Below are positions 21,301 through 29,600 of a DNA stretch of 58,852 nucleotides, one piece after another. Origin of the DNA: Candidatus Sulfopaludibacter sp. SbA3. GTDB lineage: Bacteria; Pseudomonadota; Alphaproteobacteria; Caulobacterales; Hyphomonadaceae. The translations under genes and the position numbers were made by a program. Under the pieces are notes generated by a model. That model worked only from the letters and a program-made list of their open reading frames with translations. It was not told the origin of the DNA and made no database searches. Where the stretch lies: positions 1 through 58,852 of the forward strand of contig CAMEDD010000016.1 in NCBI GenBank assembly GCA_945913285.1. Reading direction: 5' to 3'. Within the stretch, counting starts at the first letter, position 1. Every line of letters starts with the position of its first letter.

Positions 21301-21814
21301 CAAGCGGGGCCGTCTGATCCACAGCCTGCTGCAATACTTGCCAGAACTGCCGCCCGCATCCCGATCTGCCGCAGGCGCGGCATTCCTGGCGCGCCAGACC
21401 ACCTTCACGCCTGCCCAGCGCCGCGAAATGCTGAAAGCTGCGGAAAGCATCCTCAACGATCCGGAGTTTTCCGAACTTTTCCAACCCGGAAGCCGCGCCG
21501 AGGCGGCGGTGATCGGCACATCCGGAAGACTGCCCGATGGCATGATCATCAACGGCCGGGTGGACCGGCTGGTCGTCACGCCGGAGCGGGTGCTGGTGAT
21601 CGATTTCAAGACCGACCAACCCGCGCCAGACGACGTATCAGGGGTCGCAGAGAGCTATATCGTCCAGATGGCCGCCTATTGCGTGGTGCTTGAGCGCGCC
21701 TATCCGGGCCGGGAAATCGGGGCCGTGCTCTGTTGGACGGATGGCCCGCGTATGATGCGCATTCCCGATGCGATGCTTTCAGAAGCGCTGAACTCTGTCT
21801 TGAGGGTGGTTTGA
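18305..21814 (+). CDS. addA: AddA, double-strand break repair helicase-nuclease
   Basis: 1169 residues from the ATG at 18305, which has a GAGG six bases upstream; ATG 18299 is an alternative. UvrD/Rep-type helicase motifs are clear: ANAGSGKT at 31-38, TYTRAAASEM, LLDEAQDTSP with D420, GDEKQSIYSFQGA, and the ALTRAQDRL motif VI. The C-terminal nuclease has VIDFKTD with D1100 followed by QMAAY. It overlaps the addB end by 8 bases, so equal production of both subunits is likely. Length and motif order are normal. Confidence 0.96.
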   Translation: MTDLAGSEALKAASDAQAKAANPNVSAFATANAGSGKTKVLIDRVARLLLQRPDGRPGAKPDSILCITYTRAAASEMLTRLFRTLGDWAVMEDARLRLTLSKLEQTEPGTYSQEQLKAARALFARALETPGGLRIETIHAFCARILRRFPLEAGVVPGFVELEDEDAREMWQRAKRAVILEAAALDPDTMALIARQAGREGASSALDTVRVAGSPLRAFVSAHGPDLAGIAQALGNVIKPPPRSAAELAEQAMRTDFPLARVQQAVGALEGGAKTDLRLAQQLRDVLANSEERAAFDLYTDVFLTAKGEPRKRSPFTAGVGKKHPVLPELFAMGDDPGAETLRMENVISDIRRAEAFERTFALLKIGVPALDAYAKEKARRGALDFDDLIERTRGLLLTDGLASWVLYKLDGGLSHLLLDEAQDTSPAQWDLIRALTQEFNAGAGAERLQEPRTTFMVGDEKQSIYSFQGADPARFLAETEALTLRDPNAAQAGMRMSFRSSPEILNFVDTVWNSAAAIDTPDASSPPVRADDIVHTAKRWNEPGLVEIWPVMPRDEAPETDAWERPVDAVRVTAPKVKLAREIAKSIKQMVTGAASVWSEGHTRRPAQPGDVLILVRERRGGLFEAIINALKSAGVPVAGADRLQLADYIGVQDCLNLIRFALLPSRDLTLAEILRGPFAGLMDDDRYLFELAAGRGTGETLWSRVLASQDPDVIAIRPFLENLIANAARPPYEFLSAVLDVPGETGVTGWEKLNRRLGTPARDPIEALLARALAHDASGPSSLQRFVAEMESTPAEIKRDLAEAAGEVRVMTVHGAKGLQAPIVILPDTTAKPKLTSEAILDVGGAVIWAPRQDTDIDVSARARALAKAKAEEEHRRLLYVALTRAQDRLLIAGHWYGGAGETATGYHPGSWYALCRNAMEHLPSQVREDGCVAFGSSLPASTRTAGVPTTGAALPEWARRRPDPDPASRTLSAPSGLLGPKTRVLAPFDPKREARLKRGRLIHSLLQYLPELPPASRSAAGAAFLARQTTFTPAQRREMLKAAESILNDPEFSELFQPGSRAEAAVIGTSGRLPDGMIINGRVDRLVVTPERVLVIDFKTDQPAPDDVSGVAESYIVQMAAYCVVLERAYPGREIGAVLCWTDGPRMMRIPDAMLSEALNSVLRVV

Positions 21815-21875
21815 CAGGACCTAAGACTTCCTATGTATCAGGCACCCGATAAGGGCCACAGAAGGAGCCAATATC

Positions 21876-22196
21876 ATGGCTGGAATAGATGTAAGCGACG
21901 ACGAATTCGATGCCCTGCTGGGCGCGTCAGACGTGCCGGTGGTTGTCGATTTCTGGGCGGAATGGTGCGGCCCCTGCAAGCAGATGGCACCGCACATCGA
22001 GGCCGTGGCTGCGGAACTCGACGGCAAGGTCAAGATCGTGAAGCTGAACGTCGATGATTTCCCGCTTGTTGGCGCGAGATACGGCGTGCGGGGCCTGCCC
22101 ACCATGCTGCTGTTCAAGCAAGGCAAAGTGGCGGCCACGCATAACGGCGCTATGAACCGCCAGGCCCTGTCGAACTGGATCAGCCAGTCGCTCTAA
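21876..22196 (+). CDS. trxA: Thioredoxin
   Basis: 106-residue thioredoxin with the active site WCGPCK (C31, C34) and the cis-proline loop GLPTMLLF. It reduces protein disulfides in the cytoplasm. An AAGGAG site lies before the ATG. The position just after addAB is the order commonly seen in alphaproteobacteria. The end faces the stop of the convergent ABC ATPase gene with only 3 bases between, leaving no room for a separate terminator. Confidence 0.96.
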   Translation: MAGIDVSDDEFDALLGASDVPVVVDFWAEWCGPCKQMAPHIEAVAAELDGKVKIVKLNVDDFPLVGARYGVRGLPTMLLFKQGKVAATHNGAMNRQALSNWISQSL

Positions 22197-22199
22197 GTC

Positions 22200-23147
22200 T
22201 CAGGCCGGCGCCTTTTCGCTGGTCAGGGCCACAAACACATCTTCAAGATCCGGCGATTTCGTCGAAAGGTCCGCAATGCCGATACCGGCCGCGCGGGCCT
22301 TTTCAAGCAGGCGGCCGATGCCGGTTTCGGCGGTCTTGAAGGTGATGGCGAGTGATCCGTCGCTCCGCAGTTTCGCGTCATGCATGGCGAGTTCGGCCGG
22401 GACAGCCGTGAGCGGCTCGCGGGGCATGATGATCAGGGTCTTGTAGTCGAGGCGCGACAAGAGTTGTGCGGTCGGCTCGCAGGCCACGACTTCGCCGTGG
22501 TTGACGATGGCGATGGTGTCGCAAAGCTCTTCGGCTTCCTCCAGGTAGTGCGTGGTCAGGATAATCGTCGTGCCCCTGGCGTGCAGTTCGCGCACATAAT
22601 CCCAGAGCAGGCGCCGCAGCTCGACGTCCACGCCTGCCGTCGGCTCGTCGAGAATGAGGACCGGCGGATTGTGCACCAGAGCCTTGGCCACCATCAGCCT
22701 GCGCTTCATGCCGCCTGAAAGCTGTCGGACATAGGCGTCCTTCTTGTCGCCGAGCCCGAGGGCGGTGAGGATTTCGACCGTCCGCCGCTCTGCTTTCGGC
22801 ACGCCGTAAAAGCCCGCCATCAGCTCAAGCATCTCGTAGGGCGTGAAGAATGGGTCCGCGACCACTTCCTGATTCACAACGCCCAGCGCGGCCCGGCTCT
22901 GGCGAGGCTCGGCGTCGATATCGAGGCCCCAGACGCTGGCACTGCCGGACGTTTTCTTTACGAGACCAGCCAGGATATTGATAAAGGTGGATTTGCCCGC
23001 GCCATTGGGACCGAGAAGGCCAAAGATCGTGCCGGAGGGGATTTGGAGCGAAATCCCGTTCAGGGCATTCTTCTCGGGCATCTTGCCCGTGGCAGCGTAG
23101 GTTTTGCGCAGGTCGCGCACTTCGATGGCAAATTCTGGATTTGGCAT
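22200..23147 (-). CDS. ABC transporter ATP-binding protein (YadG-like), no permease beside it
   Basis: 315-residue ATPase of an ABC exporter. Walker A GPNGAGKST at 46-54, Q-loop VNQE, signature LSGGMKRR, Walker B LILDEPTAGVD and the switch histidine TTH are all present. A C-terminal extension of about 80 residues (residues 235-315) is typical of drug/polysaccharide-export ATPases such as YadG. A RBS-like AAAGGG precedes the start. No membrane subunit gene is found on either side, so the partner permease must be encoded elsewhere. Confidence 0.88.
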   Translation of the reverse strand: MPNPEFAIEVRDLRKTYAATGKMPEKNALNGISLQIPSGTIFGLLGPNGAGKSTFINILAGLVKKTSGSASVWGLDIDAEPRQSRAALGVVNQEVVADPFFTPYEMLELMAGFYGVPKAERRTVEILTALGLGDKKDAYVRQLSGGMKRRLMVAKALVHNPPVLILDEPTAGVDVELRRLLWDYVRELHARGTTIILTTHYLEEAEELCDTIAIVNHGEVVACEPTAQLLSRLDYKTLIIMPREPLTAVPAELAMHDAKLRSDGSLAITFKTAETGIGRLLEKARAAGIGIADLSTKSPDLEDVFVALTSEKAPA

Positions 23148-23265
23148 GGTGCCCTTTCGTCGCGGCGTTCGGCACGGCTTGCAAGGTAGCCACCCAGACT
23201 CTAGTTAGGGGTCTAGCCGGGCAGGGGCAAGCGGGCCCCTCCGCCGGATAGACCGGAGCAGCCGT

Positions 23266-23469
23266 ATGTCTCGCAAGCGCGATGTCTTTACCCCGCCGGA
23301 AATCTCGATGGTGACGAGCCGCAAGGTCTCCTGCAATGGCGGCGGCGGGGCGCTTGGGCATCCCAAGGTCTGGTACGAGATGGGGCACGAGGACTTTGTC
23401 GAGTGCAAGTATTGTGACCGCCGCTTCGTGTTGACGGGCGGCAGTCATGACCAGCCCCGCGCCCGATAA
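23266..23469 (+). CDS. NDUFS6-like CHCC zinc-finger protein
   Basis: 67 residues with the zinc ligands C23, H32, C47 and C50 in VSCNGGGGALGHPKVWYEM and VECKYCDRRFVL. This is the signature of the CHCC zinc-finger family, the bacterial form of the complex I accessory subunit NDUFS6, which is widespread in alphaproteobacteria and usually encoded away from the nuo operon. A role with respiratory complex I is inferred from the family. It is followed 32 bases later by the FAD monooxygenase gene on the same strand. Confidence 0.88.
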   Translation: MSRKRDVFTPPEISMVTSRKVSCNGGGGALGHPKVWYEMGHEDFVECKYCDRRFVLTGGSHDQPRAR

Positions 23470-23501
23470 CCGGTCATCAGGCTGAACAGGCCAGGCGCGC
23501 G

Positions 23502-24701
23502 ATGCATATCCTGATTTCTGGCGGCGGGATCGGCGGCCTTACGGCTGGGCTGGCGTTCCAGAAACTGGGACACCGGGTGACAGTGCTCGAGCAATCGCCA
23601 CAGCTTGATGAAGTGGGCGCCGGTCTGCAGATAAGCCCGAACGGCATGCGCGTATTCGAAGCGCTCGGCGTCAGCGCCCGTGTGGCCAAGGATGCGTTCC
23701 GTCCCCGGGCCCAGGAGCTTCGCTTCGGACGGGGCGGCGCGCGCATCCTGACCATCCCGCTGCGTGACGCCTCGCTTGCGCGCTGGGGCGGGGAATACCT
23801 GCATGTTCACCGGGCCGACCTCGTCGAGGCGCTTCGGGGCGCGCTTCTGGATCGCCAGGGCGACGCGCTGCAGCTGGCGCGCCGTGTTGTCTCGTACACG
23901 CAGGATGAGCATGGCGTCACGGCGCATCTCGACGGGGGCGCAGACGTCGCAGGCGATCTTCTGGTCGGCGCGGACGGCATCCACTCGGCCATCCGGGAAC
24001 AGATGATCGGGCCGGATTCCCCGCGCTATACAGGTCATGTCGCCTGGCGTGCGGTGGTACCTGTTTCGGAACTTGGTGATGACGCACCGCCGGAAACGGC
24101 CTGCGTCTGGGTTGGAGCGCGGCGGCATGCCGTGACGTACCGGCTTCGGCGGGGCAGCCTCGCCAATCTTGTGGCCGTCGTTGAGTGCAAAGAGCGGTTG
24201 ATCGAGTCCTGGAGCGCAACCGGTGCCCGCGAACAGGCCTTGAAAGATTTCCGCAAATGGTCGCCGGTGATCCGGTCTATCCTTTCGAAAGCGACCGTGC
24301 TCAACCGCTGGGCCCTCTATGACCGGATGCCGCTCAGCAAATGGTCTGACGGACGTGTCGTGATGCTCGGCGATGCCTGCCACCCCATGCTGCCCTTCCT
24401 GGCGCAGGGGGCGGTCATGGCCATAGAAGATGCTTATGTGCTTGCCGGACTTGTTTCGGCGAAAGGCACGCTGAGCGAGGCGCTGGACCGGTATGAGGAA
24501 ACGCGAAAACCGCGAACTTCGCGTGTGCAGGCCGGGGCCCGCGGCAATGCGGACCTCTTTCACCGGGCAAACCCGATTTCGCAGCTGGCAACGTACGGGC
24601 CCATCTGGTTGGCCGGGCAATTGCTTCCGTCCGTTGCGCAAGGCCAGTATGACTGGATCTATTCTCATGACGTGACCGATCCGGCACAGTTCGGCAGCTG
24701 A
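23502..24701 (+). CDS. FAD-dependent monooxygenase (salicylate-hydroxylase-like)
   Basis: 399-residue class A flavoprotein monooxygenase. It has the N-terminal Rossmann motif SGGGIGGLTAG, the DG motif LVGADGIHSAIR and the GD motif GDACHPMLPFLAQGA that binds the FAD ribityl chain. Enzymes of this group hydroxylate aromatic or quinone-type substrates using NAD(P)H and oxygen. The substrate is not deducible; nothing in the neighbourhood belongs to an aromatic degradation path. A related role in ubiquinone ring hydroxylation is possible but unsupported. Confidence 0.85.
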   Translation: MHILISGGGIGGLTAGLAFQKLGHRVTVLEQSPQLDEVGAGLQISPNGMRVFEALGVSARVAKDAFRPRAQELRFGRGGARILTIPLRDASLARWGGEYLHVHRADLVEALRGALLDRQGDALQLARRVVSYTQDEHGVTAHLDGGADVAGDLLVGADGIHSAIREQMIGPDSPRYTGHVAWRAVVPVSELGDDAPPETACVWVGARRHAVTYRLRRGSLANLVAVVECKERLIESWSATGAREQALKDFRKWSPVIRSILSKATVLNRWALYDRMPLSKWSDGRVVMLGDACHPMLPFLAQGAVMAIEDAYVLAGLVSAKGTLSEALDRYEETRKPRTSRVQAGARGNADLFHRANPISQLATYGPIWLAGQLLPSVAQGQYDWIYSHDVTDPAQFGS

Positions 24702-24738
24702 CGATCCCGCCTGGCGACCGGACAAGGATACCTGGCGC

Positions 24739-26115
24739 ATGCTTTCCGTCCTCGATCTGTTTCGTATTGGTATCGGCCCGTCGAGTTCGCACACCGTCGG
24801 CCCGATCCGGATTGCGGCGCGTTTTCTGGGGGAGCTGAAGCTCGCCGGTGTTCTGGGCCGCACGGAGCGCATCGACGTCGAACTGCAGGGCTCCCTCGCA
24901 CTGACGGGGGTAGGACATGCGACGCCGAAAGCGGTCATGCTTGGTCTTCTCGGTCTCGATCCCGAAACGCTTGATCCCGAAGACGCCGACAACCGGGTCA
25001 GCACGCTCGAGGCCTCTGCCAGGCTCGGCCTTCCCGGCGGGCGTCAGATCCGATTTGAACCGGGGCGCGACATTCGCTTCGCGTATGAGGTTCTTCCGAA
25101 GCTGCACCCCAACGGCATGCGTCTTCGCGCCTTCGACGCAGCAGGCGAGACACTGGCTGACGCGACATGGTATTCCACCGGCGGCGGGTTCATTGCCTCG
25201 CATCGCCAGCTGGAGCGACCCTTGCGCGACGACACTGTGCCGGCGGGGCCGGCTGTTGCGCATCCGTTTATCTCGGCGGCGGAACTGCTCAACACATGCA
25301 GCGACCTGTCGATGTCCATCGACGCTGTGATGGCTGCAAATGAACGGGCCAAGCGAAGCGCGCGTGAAACCGAGGCCGCATTGGACCGTATAGCCCTGGT
25401 CATGATGGCGTGCATCGATCGCGGCCTCTCACGCACGGGCACATTGCCGGGCGGATTGAAGGTGCGCCGGCGCGCGCCGGAGATCTGGCAGAAGCTCGTT
25501 CACGCGCCGCCGTCCAACGAACGCGAGCAGCTGTTTGACTGGCTGAACGTCTATGCGATGGCGGTGAATGAGGAAAACGCCGCGGGCGGTCAGGTTGTCA
25601 CGGCGCCGACCAACGGCGCGGCGGGTATCATCCCGGCCGTAATCCGACATTACTGTTGGGACGCAGAAGACAGAGACGACCGTGTACGCAGGTTCCTGCT
25701 CACAGCTGGCGGTATCGGTTTGCTCTACAAGCAGCGCGCCTCGATTTCCGGCGCAGAGATGGGATGCCAGGGCGAGGTCGGCGTTGCATGCTCAATGGCG
25801 GCGGCCGGGTTGGCCGCGGTCTGGGGCGCAACGCCTCAGCAGGTCGCGAATGCGGCCGAGATCGGCATGGAGCACAATCTCGGCCTGACCTGCGATCCTG
25901 TCGGCGGATTGGTGCAGATACCCTGCATCGAGCGCAACGCGATTGGGGCGGTTAAGGCCGCAAACGCGGCCCGGCTTGCGCTCCACTCCCTGGAGCAGAC
26001 CAAGGTGTCACTCGATCAGGTGATCGAGACGATGCGCCAGACAGGCATCGACATGTCGTCAAAATACAAGGAGACCAGCCAGGGCGGACTGGCCGTGAAC
26101 GTTGTCGAATGTTGA
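24739..26115 (+). CDS. sdaA: L-serine ammonia-lyase, iron-sulfur one-chain type
   Basis: 458-residue enzyme converting L-serine to pyruvate and ammonia. The beta domain opens with RIGIGPSSSHTVGP; the alpha domain carries the 4Fe-4S ligands in the blocks GCQGEVGVACSM, LTCDPVGGL and QIPCIERN. The very last residue is cysteine (NVVEC), the position described for type-2 enzymes in which the C-terminal cysteine folds back to cap the fourth iron. Length and this ending match that model closely. The gene ends 4 bases before the convergent XRE regulator gene. Confidence 0.95.
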   Translation: MLSVLDLFRIGIGPSSSHTVGPIRIAARFLGELKLAGVLGRTERIDVELQGSLALTGVGHATPKAVMLGLLGLDPETLDPEDADNRVSTLEASARLGLPGGRQIRFEPGRDIRFAYEVLPKLHPNGMRLRAFDAAGETLADATWYSTGGGFIASHRQLERPLRDDTVPAGPAVAHPFISAAELLNTCSDLSMSIDAVMAANERAKRSARETEAALDRIALVMMACIDRGLSRTGTLPGGLKVRRRAPEIWQKLVHAPPSNEREQLFDWLNVYAMAVNEENAAGGQVVTAPTNGAAGIIPAVIRHYCWDAEDRDDRVRRFLLTAGGIGLLYKQRASISGAEMGCQGEVGVACSMAAAGLAAVWGATPQQVANAAEIGMEHNLGLTCDPVGGLVQIPCIERNAIGAVKAANAARLALHSLEQTKVSLDQVIETMRQTGIDMSSKYKETSQGGLAVNVVEC

Positions 26116-26119
26116 CTGT

Positions 26120-26500
26120 TTAGTCCGACGACAGGGCGCGCAGTACCTTGGCCATGCTTTCGAGCTTGGCGACGGAATTCGTCCGCTCGATCAAGGTGTG
26201 ACAGCGGGCACGCGCTTCGGTGACCGGATCGCGCTTGTCGGGAGCCGAACTCTCGCTGTCGAGGAACAATTCCGAGATCGGAACCCGAAGCACACGCGCA
26301 ACGGCTGCGAGCATTCCCGCGCTCAGGCGATTGGTGCCGGTCTCATACTTCTGCAGTTGCTGGTGGCTGATGCCCAGCTCCTGTCCAAGCTCCGACAATG
26401 TGAAATTCTGGGCTGTCCGGAGTTCGCGGATCTTCTCGCCGACCATCTGGTCGATGCGGGTCGGTGAGCGCGAGCCTGCGATACGTAATTCTTCGTGCAT
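26120..26500 (-). CDS. XRE-family transcriptional regulator
   Basis: 126 residues. A Cro/C1-type helix-turn-helix fills residues 20-75 (TLSELGQELGISHQQLQKYETG), followed by a short charged C-terminal region of unknown role. The start ATG at 26500 has a good AAAAGGTTGAG ribosome site. The family is a small stand-alone regulator common in alphaproteobacteria. Two copies of a GATACGTAATT-like motif lie around its start, suggesting self-regulation. Targets are unknown. Confidence 0.85.
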   Translation of the reverse strand: MHEELRIAGSRSPTRIDQMVGEKIRELRTAQNFTLSELGQELGISHQQLQKYETGTNRLSAGMLAAVARVLRVPISELFLDSESSAPDKRDPVTEARARCHTLIERTNSVAKLESMAKVLRALSSD

Positions 26501-26572
26501 AACTCAACCTTTTGAATTTTTCGGACGTGTCGCTCCTAGGAAAGTGCATAGCAACTTTTATGGTATGACAAA

Positions 26573-26592
26573 TTGTGAAATACGTATCACAA
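26573..26592. promoter_or_regulatory. Candidate operator upstream of the XRE gene
   Basis: TTGTGA and TCACAA form a perfect 6-base inverted repeat around AATACGTA, 73 bases upstream of the XRE start. The core on the minus strand reads GATACGTATTT, and a near-copy GATACGTAATT lies at 26480-26490 inside the first codons. Two matching sites around one regulator gene suggest autoregulation; this is inferred from position and similarity only. Confidence 0.4.
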
Positions 26593-26644
26593 AAGCCTAA
26601 GGGTTTTCAGCGCGGTGCGCAGGGCTCGGACATTACCTAAACGA

Positions 26645-29600
26645 TCAGTAATCCTTTTTCCAACGTACGGAGACCCTGGAGTCTCCTGTTGAACTGGTTT
26701 CGGAGGTAACCGAAACCTGCGGCCGAGGCTGCCATTCCACTTCAACGGAGTTTCCTGCCGCGCCCTGGGTGGTCACCTCGAGATAGACGTCCGGCGCGAG
26801 ATACTGTCCGACGCCCAACTCCGGGTTGCCAGCGCTGTCAACCCCAAAACGCAACCTGTCCACGCCAAGACCGGATTGAATTGCGCCGATCGGATCAAGC
26901 CCGGTATTGCGGCCGGACAGTCTTGCAATGGACGAGGCAAGCTCGGCAGCTTCGAGCGCGGACAGGTCGACCGCCGATCGGCCAAACAGCATCCGCGACA
27001 GGATCTCGTCGTCCGGAAGGGAGGGGGTGCTCGACAGCTCGATCGTCGGCTTCGTCGGCGTGCCGCCGACATCGGCACGGACCGCGAAGTTATCGACGTC
27101 CCTCGTTGCTGAGATGGCCAGAGTGGCTGCGCTCAAAGGGCCATCGAAATCGATCTGGCCGGTCTCGAACTCAAACGGGCGCCGCGCAAGTTCAAGGTAA
27201 CCGCGCACGAGTGTTGCCTTGCCGTTCACCAGGAGGCTGTCCGGCCGCCCCGTGACGTCCAGATCAACGCCCCAGTTGGTGTCGAGCCCCCGGCCCTTAA
27301 TGAGGACACCGCTGCGTGCATCAACGCTGAAACCCAGACGGATCGGCTTACTGAGGAGACGCGGCCGCGTCGTATTCTCAACGTCCGTGTTCCAACGGAC
27401 ATTCAGCGTGCGTATCGTCTCATTGGAATAGTTGTCAAAGTTGAACCGCGCAGCATCAATCGTGAGCGCGCCGGACAGCACGCGGTCGCTCTCGCCTTCC
27501 GTGAGTTTCAGATCGCCGCTCACGCGTGCCTCATCCCCGAGCCGGTCAAAGACCAGCAGGTTCGAAAGATCGACGTTCACGCCCGATTCTGCTTGCGCAA
27601 GGCGCCCCTCAAGCGCCAGCGTGCCGCCTTTGACACCCGCGCCCGACCCCTTGATGGTCAGTACCCGGTCGTTCAGGGTTGCGTCGAGTGCGATATCCTT
27701 CAGCCTCAGCCCCGTCGCGCCATACTCGTAACTTCCGTTCGCCACCCGGGCATTTGAATAAATGGCAGGATTATCCAGAGAACCAGAAATCTCGGTTCGG
27801 CTCTGCAGCGCCCCGCCGATGTCATGACCATATGCCAGCGCAATCAGTTGAAGCGCCTTCAGTTCGCCGCCGACCTCGACAAGGGCCTCCATCGCGCCGC
27901 TCCGGTCGAGCGTTACGAGACCGGCCGGCGAGGTCTTCACAGGTAACCGGGCCGCGGCATTGGCCTTGAACTCTGGGCCGAATGACGACTCTGCGGCGAA
28001 CGTCAGCCCCTGCCGGCTCACGCGCCCGGTCAGGTCAAAGTCGATCTCGGTCGTGATACCTTCGACGGGGCTGCTGGCCGAGAGCTCGAACGCCGCGTCG
28101 GGGTTTTCGCCATGGAAGCGCCCATTCGCCCGACCGGAAACAGCCGCGTCGATGGCCGGTAGCCCAAGCGCTGCAAGCACAGGCGCGATGGCAATGTTTT
28201 GCAGCTGAATTTCGCTGCCGGCCGCATCGCTGCCCGGCTGAAGCCGCGCGGCGATCCGGCCACCGAGCAAACTCAGGTTGGCACGCAGCATGGGCGCAGG
28301 GCCGAGGGTCCACTGGATGTCTTCATCGGTCGCAATCTTGATGCCGAGCAAAGCGCCCGACAGGAACAGACGCCCCGAGGCCGGACCCTTCTCCGTTCGG
28401 ATCACGCCCGAAAAATCCAGGTCGCTATTGGCGCGCGGTTGTTGGTCCAAGAGCCGGCCTTCGAAGCGGTACCCCTCGGGCGTGGTCGTGATCGTTGCGT
28501 TGATCCTGTCGATGAGGAGCTGCGGTGTGACCTGGATTTTGCGGGCTTCGAACTCTCCGCCAATTGCCAGCGCATCAGCGCCGCTCCGCGTGCCTTGACC
28601 CTTGAGGCGCAGGCTTCCGAAAGTAACTCCAGAGATTTCAAAAGCATCTGCGTTCGCGTCGATATCGGCTGCCAGGGACCCGTCATCCCCGATGGTCGCA
28701 GACCCGGTAAGGGCAATCGTGCCGAGCTTGGCCGCTATACTGCTCAAGCGCGTAGACTTTCCATTGCGCTCGAGAAAGAACGACCCATTGGCGGGTTGTC
28801 CCTCCGATCGTCCGGACAAGGCGACCGGTCCGGAAAAGTTATCGCCGGAGAATTTGAGAGATGCATCGGCCGAAAGGTGGGAAATGGTCCGCCCACTGAC
28901 GACCGCGCGGCCACCGGCCGATTTCCCCGTCAGCTGCATGGCCCCGGAGGGGCGCGTCAGACGGACCTCTATGTTGTCGAGGTTGATAGCGTTGCCAGCA
29001 ATCATGATCGGCACGTTCTGCTTTACGTCAATGCGCAAATCGGGGCTTCCCGCGCCGTAGGCAGGGCCTGAAACCTGTCCCTGCAGGCCGGGCAGGATTA
29101 CATCCAGCCGGCGGATAATGCCTGAATTGCCGGACAACTGAAGCAGGCCGCGCAGGGCGCCGCGTCCGTTCACGAGCGGATCCAGGGCAGCTGTGGGCGA
29201 GGTCACCTTGTCGAGATTGAGGTTCAAGCCGAGTTCAACGTCCCTGAACGTGCCTTTCGCCTGAATGAAACCGGATGCGTTGCCGGTAAAGCCTCCCGGC
29301 AGCGCATCGAGCGACTGGGAAACCTTGCCCGATAGATTGAGCGAGCGGTCATCGAAGCCGGCTTCACCCAGCAACTGGGCTGTGCCGGACCGGTGCTCGA
29401 CTTCCGCTGCATCGAGCAGCAGGCGTTGGCGCGCAAAATCGAACGTGCCGCTGCCGGATACGCGCACAGCCTCACCCAGAATGCCGGCGATCTGCGCGTT
29501 GTCCGCAAAGGCCTTCGTGACGACGACGTCGCCGGAAAACGGGATGCGGTCGGATTGCAGGCCTATGGTTACAGGACCGGAAACAGCTTCGAGCGGCAGT

